A DNA stretch of 64,000 nucleotides from assembly GCF_000014745.1 (NCBI RefSeq), contig NC_008347.1:2372001-2436000 (forward strand). The letters are read 5' to 3'. Source of the stretch: Maricaulis maris MCS10 (GTDB taxonomy: Bacteria > Pseudomonadota > Alphaproteobacteria > Caulobacterales > Maricaulaceae). The position numbers and the translations under genes are program-made. Below are positions 1 to 11,212 of the stretch, piece after piece (the stretch's first letter is position 1; each line of letters opens with the position of its first letter). The notes under the pieces were generated by a model. It did no database searches. It saw only the letters and a list, made by a program, of their open reading frames with translations, and was not told the origin of the DNA.

Positions 1-110
1 GTCATGCCCAAACCCTTGGCCAGGGCCCGCGACAACACGCGCGTACGGTTGCTGTCGGCCATGCAAAGCCAAAGTCGGTCAGGGGTGTTGCCGGATTGGG
101 CGATCGCCAT
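1..110 (-). CDS. Partial CDS at left edge, unidentified
   Basis: An ATG at 110 opens a reading frame that runs off the left edge with at least 36 codons and no stop. A GGAG lies just upstream (minus-strand sense), so the start is credible. The visible residues (start MAIAQSGNTPDRLWLCMADS) are too few to name a family. The spacing of the W, the LA pair and the final LG resembles the N-terminus of ELM1-family nucleotide-sugar-like proteins, but this is a weak guess. A TAGTGT hexamer at 154-159 on the minus strand could be its -10 element. Confidence 0.5.
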   Translation of the reverse strand, partial: MAIAQSGNTPDRLWLCMADSNRTRVLSRALAKGLGM

Positions 111-300
111 GCGGTCTCCACGGGGACTTGAAAAGCACTCGGTCAGAACACGCACACTAGAAACAACACATTAACAATGAATTTGGTGCCGCCAAGTCCG
201 ATGCACCGGCAAGACTGCTGCCACAAGGCTGTCAGGAGGGTTGGCTTAGAACATTCGGCGAACGGGCCGCACAGGGCGGTCTGCCTTGCGGAGCTCCGCC
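111..300. other. Intergenic region between divergent genes
   Basis: This stretch separates the minus-strand edge gene from the plus-strand glutathione S-transferase. The minus strand carries a possible -10 (TAGTGT, 154-159) with only a poor -35. I see no RNA gene, clear terminator or conserved small ORF. Confidence 0.4.
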
Positions 301-927
301 ATGTATACGCTCTATTTCCATCCCTACTCCCAGCATTCGCGCCGGGTCGTCGCTTTGCTGGATGCCTGTCGCCTGCCTTATGAACCACGCCTTGTGGCGC
401 TGGAAAACGGCGAGCACATGTCTGACGCCTATCTCGCGGTCAATCCGAACCACCAGGTCCCGACCCTGGTTGATGGTGATCTCGTCCTGCATGAGTCGAC
501 CGCCATCCTGCGCTATCTGTGCAATCGCCACCGGCTGGACGACTGGTACCCAACCGGTTTGGGTCGCCGAGCGATGGTCGATCAGTGGACCGATTGGGGG
601 CAGTCACGCATGGCCCCGGCGGTCTTCGACATTGTTTTCAACTCGGTGTTCGCCGCCCCGGACGCCCGCGACCTGGACGCTGTCAAGCTTGGCAAGACTG
701 TGATGACCGAGCTGGTACCGCTCATGGAAACCGCGCTTGGCGAAGCCAACTGGATCGCCGCGACGCCCGGTCCGAGCATTGCTGACCTGGTGCTGGGTTC
801 GAATATCACCCAGCTCGGTCTCGCCGGGTGGCGCCCGGCCGGCGGCCGCATCAAGGCCTGGTATGCCCGCTTGTGCGAGGTGAAGGCGTTCGCCGACACC
901 CTGCCGGTTGAACTGGAAGCGGTTTAA
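301..927 (+). CDS. Glutathione S-transferase family protein
   Basis: A 208-aa soluble protein with the two-domain GST layout. The N-terminal thioredoxin-like half starts MYTLYFHPYSQHSRR, where GSTs place the catalytic Ser/Tyr/Cys. It carries the cis-proline motif NHQVPTL and the glutathione-binding E-S pair of LVLHESTAILRYL. The C-terminal half is helical. The protein probably conjugates glutathione to electrophiles, but the substrate cannot be told. I chose the ATG at 301 over an in-frame TTG at 286 because GGAG at 290-293 is well spaced and the fold begins directly there. It converges on the SleB-like gene with a 37-base gap. Confidence 0.85.
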   Translation: MYTLYFHPYSQHSRRVVALLDACRLPYEPRLVALENGEHMSDAYLAVNPNHQVPTLVDGDLVLHESTAILRYLCNRHRLDDWYPTGLGRRAMVDQWTDWGQSRMAPAVFDIVFNSVFAAPDARDLDAVKLGKTVMTELVPLMETALGEANWIAATPGPSIADLVLGSNITQLGLAGWRPAGGRIKAWYARLCEVKAFADTLPVELEAV

Positions 928-964
928 GCGGAAAGGCCGGACCGGAGAGCCGGAGACACACTGC

Positions 965-1732
965 CTACGCGTCGCGCTCGCGCACAATGCCTGCAGCGCG
1001 TTCGCGGCGCGTGGCGAAACGGTAGAAGATGTGCGTACCGATACGACGCGTGCGCACCAGATTGGAGTTCCAGTACGGATCCACCGCAACGGTGTGGTAG
1101 TGCGTGGCGCGGCGGGTGACGTCGCGGCCAAAACCCATATAGGCATGCTGGGCAACCAGCTGCGAGCGACGCCAGGACCGGCCCCGCGCTTCGCGCACCA
1201 TCGAGCCGTCACAGGTGAAGGTGAACTGGCAACCGGTCGTGCGCTCAGACCCCTCGAACACGACACCGCAGATCGTGTTGGGATAGTGGCGGCTATCAAC
1301 CCGGTTCATGATCACCTGGGCAACGGCCAGCTGACCGACGAAACCCTCACTGCGGGCTTCATAATAGATCGCCTGGGCCAGGCAATCGACCTGAGCGCTG
1401 ATGCCAGCCGCGTTTTCAAAGTGCGAGCTGTCGAAGGTGCGCAGATCATCCAGCGGACGGGCCGTCAGCACGGCGCCGACCTCGCTGTCGGCCTCCAGCA
1501 TGAGGGAGGCAATTCGCAGCTGTTCCGGCGCCTGCCAGGCCGCATCGACATCGCCGGCGTGCAGATAGCGCGTGGCCATGGCCTGCCAGACAAGTGTCTC
1601 GTCCTGTTGCCGGGCCCGGTCGGAAGCGGAGTTCAGGAGCAGGACGGTAAGCGCGCACAGCACCAGGGTCGCCAGCATATGCAATGCTGTCGCTACCTGC
1701 TTTTGCTGGCTGCGTGCCGCGTCGAGGTCCAT
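965..1732 (-). CDS. SleB-type cell wall hydrolase, membrane-anchored
   Basis: A 255-aa protein with one N-terminal membrane segment (about residues 14-34) and a C-terminal Hydrolase_2/SleB domain (about 117-225). The domain core [13 protein letters not shown] includes the catalytic Glu at about 125, followed by [15 protein letters not shown] and the C-Q-F-T-F-T-C region. SleB-like enzymes cleave the peptidoglycan glycan strand. The anchor suggests action on the periplasmic wall during growth or division. The ATG at 1732 has a GGAG six bases upstream; the frame stays open to 1807 without a better start. Two GANTC sites (1777-1781, 1822-1826) lie upstream, which could link expression to the cell cycle. 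Confidence 0.85.
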   Translation of the reverse strand: MDLDAARSQQKQVATALHMLATLVLCALTVLLLNSASDRARQQDETLVWQAMATRYLHAGDVDAAWQAPEQLRIASLMLEADSEVGAVLTARPLDDLRTFDSSHFENAAGISAQVDCLAQAIYYEARSEGFVGQLAVAQVIMNRVDSRHYPNTICGVVFEGSERTTGCQFTFTCDGSMVREARGRSWRRSQLVAQHAYMGFGRDVTRRATHYHTVAVDPYWNSNLVRTRRIGTHIFYRFATRRERAAGIVRERDA

Positions 1733-1905
1733 TCGGTCTCCGTATTTCCTGTTCAGCGTCAAATTCGGCCTTTCACGAATCATGCCGCCCAGCGACCTGA
1801 CAATCATGACGCGCCGGACCTGAATCCTTCGTGAAACGAGCGCGCCTCTCTATGGGAGGGCAAGATAACGGTCAAGACACCCGCTTGGTTACAAATAAGA
1901 AAATA

Positions 1906-1929
1906 CTCGCCCCTGCCGAGAGGGGCGAG
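1906..1929 (-). terminator. Intrinsic terminator after ppdK
   Basis: A perfect 9-bp stem (CTCGCCCCT / AGGGGCGAG) with a 6-base loop. On the minus strand it follows the ppdK stop at 1957 and is trailed by TATTTT. The plus strand has a T5 tract after the stem, so it may also work in the other direction. Confidence 0.75.
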
Positions 1930-1956
1930 TTTTTCACACGTGATTCCAATCAGATG

Positions 1957-4629
<2,673 letters not shown>

Positions 4630-4640
4630 GGAAAGGGCCC

Positions 4641-6857
4641 CTAGCCTGAAATCTTGTCGAAATCGGCGACGGCGCGAATGGCCGTGCGAATGGCGGACAA
4701 TAAGAGAAGACGGTTACGGCGCAACGCAGCGTCGTCCGTGTTAACGGTCACTTGCTCGAAAAAAGCATCAATTGGTGCACGAAGTTGCGACAATGCCCGC
4801 ATTGCAGCAGCAAAGTCCTCATCTGCGAGCGCTTTTTCCGCCGCCGGTCCCGCCGTGTTCAGCGCCGCGATGAGATCGCGCTCGGCTGATTCTGGCGCGC
4901 CAGCGAGATAGCCCGCATCCGCCTCACCGGTCAGATCACCCTCTGACTTGGCGAGAATGTTCGACGCCCGCTTATTCCCCGCCAGCAGCGCCGCGCCATC
5001 CTCGGTGTCGAGGAAGGCCTGCAGCGCCCGCGCCTTGTGGGTTACCCGGACGAGGTCGTCATCGCCGAGTGCGAAGACAGCGTCGATGACATCGTGACGG
5101 GTGCCCTCATCGCGGAGATGGACTTTGAGGCGGTCGGCGAAGAAGGAGAGGAGATCGGCGCCTAAACGCGAGGTTTCACGCGTGCGCGCCCCCGGGGCTG
5201 AATAATTCTCAAGCCCCAACTCCAACGCACCAATAGTTACATCTTCAATCGGGACCCAACGCGCCGCATACTTCGCGCCCAAAACTAGACCCATTTCGCG
5301 ACTGACCTCCAACGCGTCTCGGATATCCCGCAAAGCCAGAACTCGCACATGCTCCAAAATTTGTTCAAGAAGCGGAACACGCGTTCCAGCCTCTAACAAA
5401 ATCCGGATCACCCCCAGTGCCGCCCGCCTCAGCGCAAACGGGTCCTTCGACCCCGTTGGCTTTTCATCGATCGCCCAGAAGCCGACCAGCGTATCCAGCT
5501 TGTCGGCCAGCGCCACAGCGGCCGACACCGGCGCGGTCGGCACTTCGTCGGACGGCCCCTGCGGCTTGTAGTGATCCTTGATTGCGTCCGCGACAGCGGC
5601 GTCTTCGCGCTGGTCGAGGGCATAATAGCGGCCCATCGCGCCTTGCAGTTCAGGGAATTCATAGACCATCTCGGAAACGAGATCGGCCTTCGCTAACTCC
5701 GCTGCGCGACGGGCGAGCTTCTTGTCCGCTCCGACCACATCAGCCAACTCTTCAGCAAGGGCAGCGACGCGCTCGACCTTGTCGGCCACCGTGCCCAGCT
5801 TCTCGTGGAAGGTCACTTTCGACAGCTGTGCGGCCATGTCCGAGAGCGGCGTCTTGCGGTCATTGTCCCAGAAATGGCGGGCGTCCGAGAGGCGGGCCGA
5901 GAGGACGCGGGCATTGCCGGCGGCGATCGCGACACCGCCATCGGGCGCGACCTGGTTGGCAATGGTGACGAATTTGGAGACCAGCTCACCGGTCTTCGGA
6001 TCACGCACCGCGAAATATTTCTGGTGCGTCTTCATCGTCAGCGTGATGACTTCCGGAGGCAGGTCCAAAAAGTCCGGATCCATCTCGCCCAGCACCGGCA
6101 CCGGCCATTCCACCAGGCCGGCGACCTCGGTCAGAAGACCGGCATCTTCGACCAGCTCAAACCCGGCATCGACACAGACCTTGCGGGCACCATTCAGGAT
6201 CAGCGACTCGCGCGCGGCGCGGTCCAGCAGGACATGCCCCTCGCCTTCCAGGACCGTCGCATATTCCAGGAAATTCGACACCGTGAACGGCCCGCGGCCC
6301 ATGCGGCGATGACCTTCGGTAACATTGGAGGCCGTGATGCCGAACACCTCGACCGGCACGACATTGCCGTCAAACACGCACAGGAGACGCTGGATCGGAC
6401 GGACCCAGCGCTGGGCCTTCTCGCCCTCGCCGAACTTCATCGATTTGGGCCAGGGGAAGGCCTTCATCATGTCGGGGATGGACTCGGCAATCACCTCGGC
6501 GCTGGCCCGGCCCGGCTTTTCGATCCGGGCGACCCAGAATTCGCCCTTCTTGTCCGCGCGCTTTTCGCACTGGTCGAGCGAGGCCACGCCGGCCCCGCGC
6601 AAAAAGCCTTCCACGGCCTTGTCCGGCGCACCGACGCGCGGGCCCTTGCGCTCTTCGCTGACATCGGCGGTCTTCACCGGCAGGCCGTCAATCACCAGGC
6701 CAAGACGACGCGCACCGGCAAAGGTCCGCAGCGAGGTCCACGCCAGACCCGCCGCCTTGAGCCTGTCGCCCAGCAGTTTTTCCAGGTCGGCCTCGGCGCG
6801 CGGTTGCATGCGGGCCGGGATTTCCTCGCAGAAGATTTCAAACAGGAGTTCAGACAT
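4641..6857 (-). CDS. glyS: Glycyl-tRNA synthetase beta subunit
   Basis: A 738-aa beta chain of the alpha2beta2 bacterial glycyl-tRNA synthetase, which contributes tRNA recognition while GlyQ provides the catalytic core. The N-terminus SELLFEIFCEEIPARMQPRA is diagnostic. Further family blocks include EGHRRMGRGPF, TMKTHQKYF and a C-terminal DALR-like anticodon region ending in a long helix. It is slightly longer than the common length of about 690 aa. It lies 17 bases after the GFA-family gene and is separated from glyQ by two genes and a repeat element, an arrangement less tidy than the usual glyQS pair. Confidence 0.96.
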   Translation of the reverse strand: MSELLFEIFCEEIPARMQPRAEADLEKLLGDRLKAAGLAWTSLRTFAGARRLGLVIDGLPVKTADVSEERKGPRVGAPDKAVEGFLRGAGVASLDQCEKRADKKGEFWVARIEKPGRASAEVIAESIPDMMKAFPWPKSMKFGEGEKAQRWVRPIQRLLCVFDGNVVPVEVFGITASNVTEGHRRMGRGPFTVSNFLEYATVLEGEGHVLLDRAARESLILNGARKVCVDAGFELVEDAGLLTEVAGLVEWPVPVLGEMDPDFLDLPPEVITLTMKTHQKYFAVRDPKTGELVSKFVTIANQVAPDGGVAIAAGNARVLSARLSDARHFWDNDRKTPLSDMAAQLSKVTFHEKLGTVADKVERVAALAEELADVVGADKKLARRAAELAKADLVSEMVYEFPELQGAMGRYYALDQREDAAVADAIKDHYKPQGPSDEVPTAPVSAAVALADKLDTLVGFWAIDEKPTGSKDPFALRRAALGVIRILLEAGTRVPLLEQILEHVRVLALRDIRDALEVSREMGLVLGAKYAARWVPIEDVTIGALELGLENYSAPGARTRETSRLGADLLSFFADRLKVHLRDEGTRHDVIDAVFALGDDDLVRVTHKARALQAFLDTEDGAALLAGNKRASNILAKSEGDLTGEADAGYLAGAPESAERDLIAALNTAGPAAEKALADEDFAAAMRALSQLRAPIDAFFEQVTVNTDDAALRRNRLLLLSAIRTAIRAVADFDKISG

Positions 6858-6874
6858 CGTGTCGGGCTTTCCGC

Positions 6875-7336
6875 TCAGGAGGCGTATTCTTGGTCGGCAT
6901 AACGCTGCATCAGCGCGAAATAACCGTCATCGGGCGGACCTTCATAGATCAGCGCGTCACTTTCAAAGATCATCCAGTCCTGGGCCGATTTGACCCAGAT
7001 ATGACCGACCGGTTTCAACTGGGCGCGGTCATCCAGCGTACCTGCCTTCAAGGACAGGGCTGGCTTGCCGACCGTGTCATTGGCGATCCTTGTACCGCAC
7101 TCACCGCAGAAATGGCCCTGCTTCTTCGACTTGCTGTCGGTCGGGATGGCGAATGAGGCCGGCTCGCCCTTGGTGAATTTGAACCCGTCCCGCGGCACCA
7201 GCATGGACATGCCGAAGGCCGAGGAGGATTGCTGCTGGCAGGTCGTGCAATGGCAGCAATACAGCGCCATCGGGTTTTCCGTGATCTCGAAGCGAACAGC
7301 GCCGCACTGGCAGCCACCGCGAAGGGGGAGTTTCAT
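6875..7336 (-). CDS. GFA-family zinc-binding protein
   Basis: A 153-aa protein of the glutathione-dependent formaldehyde-activating (GFA/CENP-V) fold. The zinc ligands are visible as CQCGAVRF near the N-terminus, CCHCTTCQ, and CGECG in the middle. Most members have no proven substrate, so formaldehyde chemistry should not be assumed. The start at 7336 overlaps the preceding gene's stop (ATGA) and has GGAGG upstream, which suggests translational coupling. A TTG start 15 bases earlier is possible but less likely. Confidence 0.85.
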   Translation of the reverse strand: MKLPLRGGCQCGAVRFEITENPMALYCCHCTTCQQQSSSAFGMSMLVPRDGFKFTKGEPASFAIPTDSKSKKQGHFCGECGTRIANDTVGKPALSLKAGTLDDRAQLKPVGHIWVKSAQDWMIFESDALIYEGPPDDGYFALMQRYADQEYAS

Positions 7337-7728
7337 TGTGGCCTCCTCCAAACATCACAATCGACGTCGGACATCATTTGGCGCGCGACGCCCCTCTGTC
7401 CGGAGGGGGCCCAACCGATCCGCCACACTCGACCATCCACGCAAAGCTCGCCCTCGCGACCGTCGAAGTGCACGCCAGTCTGGGCATCGGGGCCGTAGAT
7501 GGCATCCGCGGGAGTCGACGCCGCGATCACGGGCCGCAGGCTGGCCGCGAGTGCCGCTCTGGCGTCGACCGGAAATTCAATAATATACGCGATCGGAATG
7601 CCGTCAGGATCGACCTGCAACACCCAGGCCGTCGCGCCGCCAGGCAGGAACCTTGGGATGTCAGCATCAGCAACGACTTCGCTGCTGGCTGCCAAACTCA
7701 CGAGGCTTGCGAGAAGAACGAGGTTCAT
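7333..7728 (-). CDS. Small exported hypothetical protein
   Basis: A 131-aa protein with an apparent signal peptide (MNLVLLASLVSLAASSEVVA) and a compact mature part with two Cys residues. I recognise no family. It sits between glyQ and the GFA gene on the same strand and overlaps the GFA start by 4 bases. The upstream sequence reading AGGAGGCGCACC gives it a strong ribosome-binding site. A periplasmic location is inferred from the leader only. Confidence 0.65.
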   Translation of the reverse strand: MNLVLLASLVSLAASSEVVADADIPRFLPGGATAWVLQVDPDGIPIAYIIEFPVDARAALAASLRPVIAASTPADAIYGPDAQTGVHFDGREGELCVDGRVWRIGWAPSGQRGVARQMMSDVDCDVWRRPQ

Positions 7729-7758
7729 GGTGCGCCTCCTGCCAGCCCCGGCATCCCA

Positions 7759-7927
7759 TTGTCATCCCGGACGGATGCCCGGCCCTGAGCCGGGCGAAGA
7801 TCCGGGACCCAGATCCCCGGTGTGCGGCGCGCTGTCACGGACGGCAGAGCTGGGCGCTTTTGAGACTGATGCGTATAGGTCCCGGCTCTGCGCCCCGCAT
7901 ACGCGGGGCATTCGGCCGGGATGACAA
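7759..7927. repeat. 169-bp element with 22-bp terminal inverted repeats
   Basis: The ends at 7759-7780 and 7906-7927 are inverted copies matching at 20 of 22 positions; both arms begin TTGTCATCCCGG. Inside are shorter palindromes (CCCGGCCCTGAGCCGGG near 7778, and GCCCCGCATACGCGGGGC near 7892). The whole can fold into a long cruciform or hairpin. It fills the gap between glyQ and the next gene. It resembles dispersed TCATCCCGG-type intergenic palindromes known in alphaproteobacteria. Any open frame across it (for example 7725-7949 minus) is most likely an artefact. Confidence 0.8.
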
Positions 7928-7945
7928 GGGATTGGATCGGCGAAA

Positions 7946-8836
7946 TCACTCAGCCGCCTCCGCCAGCGCGCGCTCGGACTTCACCCAGGCATCCGCGCAG
8001 CCCTTGGCGAGTTCTCGCACGCGGGCGATCCAGCTGGCGCGTTCGGCGACGGAGATGGCGCCGCGGGCGTCGACCAGGTTGAAGAGGTGGGAGGCCTTGA
8101 GACAGAAATCATAGGCCGGCAGAGGCAATGGCTTGTCGAGATTGAGCAGCGCCATGCACTGGTTTTCCGCGCCCTTGAACCATTCGATCAGCATGTCGAC
8201 ATCGGCATGCTCGAAATTGAATTCCGAATACTGCTTCTCGGCTTCCAGGAAAACGTCGCCATACGTCATGCCGGCCCCGTTGAAGTCGAGATCATAGACA
8301 TTCTCGACGCCCTGGACATACATCGCCAGGCGTTCGAGCCCGTAGGTCAGCTCACCGGAGACCAGCTCGACATCCTGTCCGCCGACCTGCTGGAAATAGG
8401 TGAACTGGCTGACTTCCATGCCGTCACACCAGACTTCCCAGCCCAGGCCCCAGGCGCCGACGGTCGGGTTCTCCCAGTCGTCCTCGACGAAGCGGACATC
8501 ATGCAGGTCGCGATCAATGCCGATGGCGTCGAGCGAACCCAGATAGAGGTCCTGCAAATCGGTCGGGCACGGCTTCAGCAGCACCTGGAACTGGTAATAA
8601 TGCTGCAGCCGGTTGGGGTTCTCGCCATAGCGGCCATCGCCGGGGCGACGCGAGGGCTGGACATAGGCCGCCTTCCAGGGACGCGGGCCGAGCGAGCGCA
8701 GCGTGGTCGCCGGGTGCAGGGTTCCGGCACCGACCTCGACATCATAGGGCTGCAGGATGGCGCAGCCCTTGCTCGCCCAATAGCTCTGCAGACGGAGGAT
8801 CAGCTCCTGGAAGGAGGGCGCTTTTTCGGCCGTCAT
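7946..8836 (-). CDS. glyQ: Glycyl-tRNA synthetase alpha subunit
   Basis: A 296-aa class II synthetase subunit that activates glycine with GlyS. Hallmarks are [18 protein letters not shown], the block [22 protein letters not shown], and [21 protein letters not shown] chose the ATG at 8836 because the frame upstream has only a TTG and the family start aligns here. A promoter at 8882-8910 would make it the first gene of the glyQ-glyS-ppdK transcript, unless the repeat element after it stops transcription. Confidence 0.96.
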   Translation of the reverse strand: MTAEKAPSFQELILRLQSYWASKGCAILQPYDVEVGAGTLHPATTLRSLGPRPWKAAYVQPSRRPGDGRYGENPNRLQHYYQFQVLLKPCPTDLQDLYLGSLDAIGIDRDLHDVRFVEDDWENPTVGAWGLGWEVWCDGMEVSQFTYFQQVGGQDVELVSGELTYGLERLAMYVQGVENVYDLDFNGAGMTYGDVFLEAEKQYSEFNFEHADVDMLIEWFKGAENQCMALLNLDKPLPLPAYDFCLKASHLFNLVDARGAISVAERASWIARVRELAKGCADAWVKSERALAEAAE

Positions 8837-8881
8837 GGCATTAATTCCCGCTGGAAAAATCGAGATCAAGAAATCGCGCGG

Positions 8882-8910
8882 ACACTAGGCAAGCCGGCCC
8901 GTGTAATCAA
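8882..8910 (-). promoter_or_regulatory. Predicted promoter of glyQ
   Basis: On the minus strand TTGATT (8905-8910) and TAGTGT (8882-8887) are separated by exactly 17 bases, 46 bases or more before the glyQ ATG. The -35 is good; the -10 matches consensus at 3 of 6 positions but recurs upstream of other genes here. Confidence 0.45.
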
Positions 8911-9083
8911 GCACGCGAGTCCTCGTCTTTGTGCGACGCAGCATCGCGCTCGGGTGGTTCAAAGCGGGCCTCGACAGCGCGTCGGGCCGCCTCGGCGGCA
9001 TTGTCCCGCTTCCGGCGACCGCGACTGGCAAAGGCCAGCCACAGGATGACAGCGAGCAGGACGAGGAGAAGGGTCAGTGTCAT
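8907..9083 (-). CDS. 58-aa single-span membrane protein
   Basis: A short frame with MTLTLLLVLLAVILWLAFA as one hydrophobic span, then a basic stop-transfer (SRGRRKRD) and a charged tail ending HKDEDSRA. Its ATG overlaps the stop of the TrmN6-like gene by 4 bases (ATGA), which argues for genuine coupled translation. I know no family for it. The predicted N-out/C-in or N-in topology cannot be decided, although the positive charges after the span favour a cytoplasmic tail. Confidence 0.6.
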   Translation of the reverse strand: MTLTLLLVLLAVILWLAFASRGRRKRDNAAEAARRAVEARFEPPERDAASHKDEDSRA

Positions 9084-9808
9084 GGCGTCATCTCCAGAAC
9101 CGCCTTGCCGCGCAGGATGGCGTGCGCCTCGGCCGAATGGCTCTCACCATCATGAAGGATCAAGGGGGCCAGCAGGACAAGCGGCGACTTGCCGCCGATC
9201 GTCGCCCGCACGATGACCCGCTTGGCCGGTTCGCCGGCACGCGGATGGATCGGCTTGATCACCACCGAGCCGAAGGACCGTTCGAGCGCGGTGAGTATGT
9301 CGGCCAGGCGGTCGGCGCGATGGATCAGGGTCAGCTTGCCCTTGGCCTTGAGCGCCCGGGCGGCACAGCGCACCCAGTCGGCAAAGGGCACATCGCCGGT
9401 CAGCCAGGCGGCGCGCTTTTCGTCCTTCGGGGGGCGCAGGGCGGCGGGGTCGTCGAAGAAGGGCGGATTGAAGAAGACCTGGTCGACCTTCAATGAGGTG
9501 CCCAGCTGGGTGATGTCGGAATTTTGCACCCGCACCCGCGCGCCCATGCCGTTGGCTGCCGCATTCTCGCCGGCCAGCGCCGCCGCCTCGGGGTCCCGCT
9601 CGACACCGACAAAGCTCGCTCCGGTGAGACGCCAGGCGGCACACAGCAGTGCTGCACCGGCACCGCAGCCGAATTCCGCCAGCATCTCGCCCTCACTGGC
9701 ATCCAGCGCCGCCGCGAGCAGGCCGGCATCCATGCCGGCACGATAGCCGTCCCGGCCCTGACGCAGGACGACCCGGCCATCGAGCAGCCGGTCGAGCGTC
9801 GTGCTCAT
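9080..9808 (-). CDS. TrmN6-like SAM-dependent methyltransferase
   Basis: A 242-aa class I methyltransferase. SAM motif I is EFGCGAGA (about 45-52). The N6-adenine-type catalytic motif NPPF is at 114-117 in VFFNPPFFDD. Length and motif order fit the tRNA1(Val) adenine-37 N6-methyltransferase (TrmN6/YfiC) group, so tRNA is the likely substrate, although related enzymes methylate other RNAs. It lies in a tight minus-strand operon: the DUF2007 gene overlaps its start and the 58-aa protein overlaps its stop, both by ATGA. Confidence 0.8.
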   Translation of the reverse strand: MSTTLDRLLDGRVVLRQGRDGYRAGMDAGLLAAALDASEGEMLAEFGCGAGAALLCAAWRLTGASFVGVERDPEAAALAGENAAANGMGARVRVQNSDITQLGTSLKVDQVFFNPPFFDDPAALRPPKDEKRAAWLTGDVPFADWVRCAARALKAKGKLTLIHRADRLADILTALERSFGSVVIKPIHPRAGEPAKRVIVRATIGGKSPLVLLAPLILHDGESHSAEAHAILRGKAVLEMTP

Positions 9809-10020
9809 GCCTCGTCCTCGCGCAACTCGGCCAGCAATTCCCCGGCCCGCCAGGCATCCTCATCGATCACCATGATGCGGGCGCGGATCATCGGCAGTCC
9901 GCCGCCATACATGGATGACATGCCCTGATCGAGCACGATCGGCTCGATATCGGCATCGCGCAGAAGCGACTGGGCATAGGAAAGTTTGACCGGATCATTG
10001 GTCCGCAGGACTTCTTTCAC
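9805..10020 (-). CDS. DUF2007 small protein
   Basis: A 71-aa protein of the DUF2007 (putative signal-transducing) family. It starts MKEVLRTNDPVKLSYAQSLL and has the typical mid-region in which a buried strand carries M-I-R-A-R-I-M-V. It overlaps the methyltransferase start by 4 bases and is the promoter-proximal gene of this small operon. The operon is divergent from the polyprenyl synthase gene, a neighbourhood I recognise from other alphaproteobacteria. The function is unknown. Confidence 0.75.
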   Translation of the reverse strand: MKEVLRTNDPVKLSYAQSLLRDADIEPIVLDQGMSSMYGGGLPMIRARIMVIDEDAWRAGELLAELREDEA

Positions 10021-10108
10021 GTGGGCACGCCTCCGCTTCGATTGGTCTTGATCGGCCTGGACGGAACTTCCCGCCGGACCTGTGCTGTTTCGTCACCGCC
10101 CCTTGCGC

Positions 10109-10137
10109 TTGCCGGGCGGTCGCTCGATTTCTATTGT
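10109..10137 (+). promoter_or_regulatory. Predicted promoter of the polyprenyl synthase gene
   Basis: TTGCCG (10109-10114), a 17-base spacer, and TATTGT (10132-10137) lie 37 bases before the chosen GTG start. Each box matches consensus at 4 of 6 positions. Confidence 0.4.
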
Positions 10138-10174
10138 CGGAACCAATCGGGCCTGCATCAAGAGGACAGCTGGC

Positions 10175-11206
10175 GTGGACAGCATGGTGAGTGTCAAATC
10201 GGCAACGGTCGCGAACAGCGCCGACAGGCCGAATGCGGCCGAAGCGCTCGCAAGACTGGCCCATGACGACATGCGCCGGGTCGACGCCCTCATTCTTGAA
10301 CGGCTGGACAGCCATGTCGAGCTGATCCCTGAACTGGCCCGCTATCTGATCGAGGCCGGCGGCAAGCGCGTCCGGCCAATGATCACGGTCGCCGCTGCCA
10401 ACATGATCGGCCATTCCGACATTGCGCCGCTGAAGCTGGCTGCCGCCGTCGAGTTCATCCACACCGCGACCCTGCTGCATGACGACGTCGTCGACGAGAG
10501 CGGCATGCGGCGCGGCAAGGCCGCCGCCAATCTGGTCTGGGGCAATGCCTCGTCGGTTCTGGTCGGCGACTTCCTGTTCGCCCGCTCCTTTTCCCTGATG
10601 GTCGAAGCCGGGTCGATGCGAGCGCTCGGCGTGCTCTCCGATGCGGCCTCGACGATTGCCGAGGGCGAGGTGCGCCAGCTCTCCGCGGTCAAGGATGTCG
10701 GTGTATCGGTCGAGACCTATATGCAGATCATCGACGCCAAGACCGCCGCCCTGTTTGCCGCCGCGGCCCAGGTGTCGGGCATTGTCGCCGACCGTCCGGC
10801 AAATGAGGAAACGGCGCTGGAAACCTATGGCCGCGAACTGGGCCTGGCCTTCCAGCTGGTCGACGACGCGCTCGACTATAGCGGCGCCTCGGCCAAGCTG
10901 GGCAAGTCGACCGGCGATGATTTCCGCGAAGGCAAGGTGACCCTGCCGGTCGCGCTCGCCATTGCGGCGGCCTCGACAGAGGAAACAGCCTTCTGGGACC
11001 GTGTCATTGCCAGGGGCGAACAGGTCGAAGGCGATTTCGAGCGGGCGATCAGCCTGGTCAATACGCATGGCGCTCTGGCCGCGACGGTCACGCAAGCCCG
11101 CAATCATGCCCGCCGTGCGCGCGAGGCGCTGGCCATCTTCCCCGCCAACAAATGGCGGACCGCACTGGAAGACCTCGCCGACTTCGTCGCCGACCGCGCC
11201 TACTGA
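10175..11206 (+). CDS. ispB: Long-chain polyprenyl (octaprenyl-type) diphosphate synthase
   Basis: A 343-aa trans-prenyltransferase that lengthens farnesyl diphosphate with isopentenyl units to make the ubiquinone side chain. Both aspartate-rich motifs are present: LLHDDVVDE (from about residue 101) and LVDDALDYSG (about 229). The GGKRVRPM block is also present. Residues before the first motif (EFIHTATLLH) fit a long-chain enzyme; the exact product length is not readable. I chose the GTG at 10175 because AGAGGA (10161-10166) is 8 bases upstream; the ATG at 10184 is the alternative. The enzyme is cytoplasmic. Confidence 0.88.
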   Translation: MDSMVSVKSATVANSADRPNAAEALARLAHDDMRRVDALILERLDSHVELIPELARYLIEAGGKRVRPMITVAAANMIGHSDIAPLKLAAAVEFIHTATLLHDDVVDESGMRRGKAAANLVWGNASSVLVGDFLFARSFSLMVEAGSMRALGVLSDAASTIAEGEVRQLSAVKDVGVSVETYMQIIDAKTAALFAAAAQVSGIVADRPANEETALETYGRELGLAFQLVDDALDYSGASAKLGKSTGDDFREGKVTLPVALAIAAASTEETAFWDRVIARGEQVEGDFERAISLVNTHGALAATVTQARNHARRAREALAIFPANKWRTALEDLADFVADRAY

Positions 11207-11212
11207 TCACGC

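Noticed and set aside
10-1299. Several overlapping frames around the GST gene (for example 604-1299 minus)
   Set aside because: They overlap the GST and SleB-like genes in other frames, lack ribosome-binding sites and resemble no family.
7725-7949. A 74-codon minus-strand frame across the glyQ-downstream gap
   Set aside because: It lies almost wholly in the inverted-repeat element; its translation (VIPAECPAYAGRRAG) is the kind of artefact produced by such repeats.
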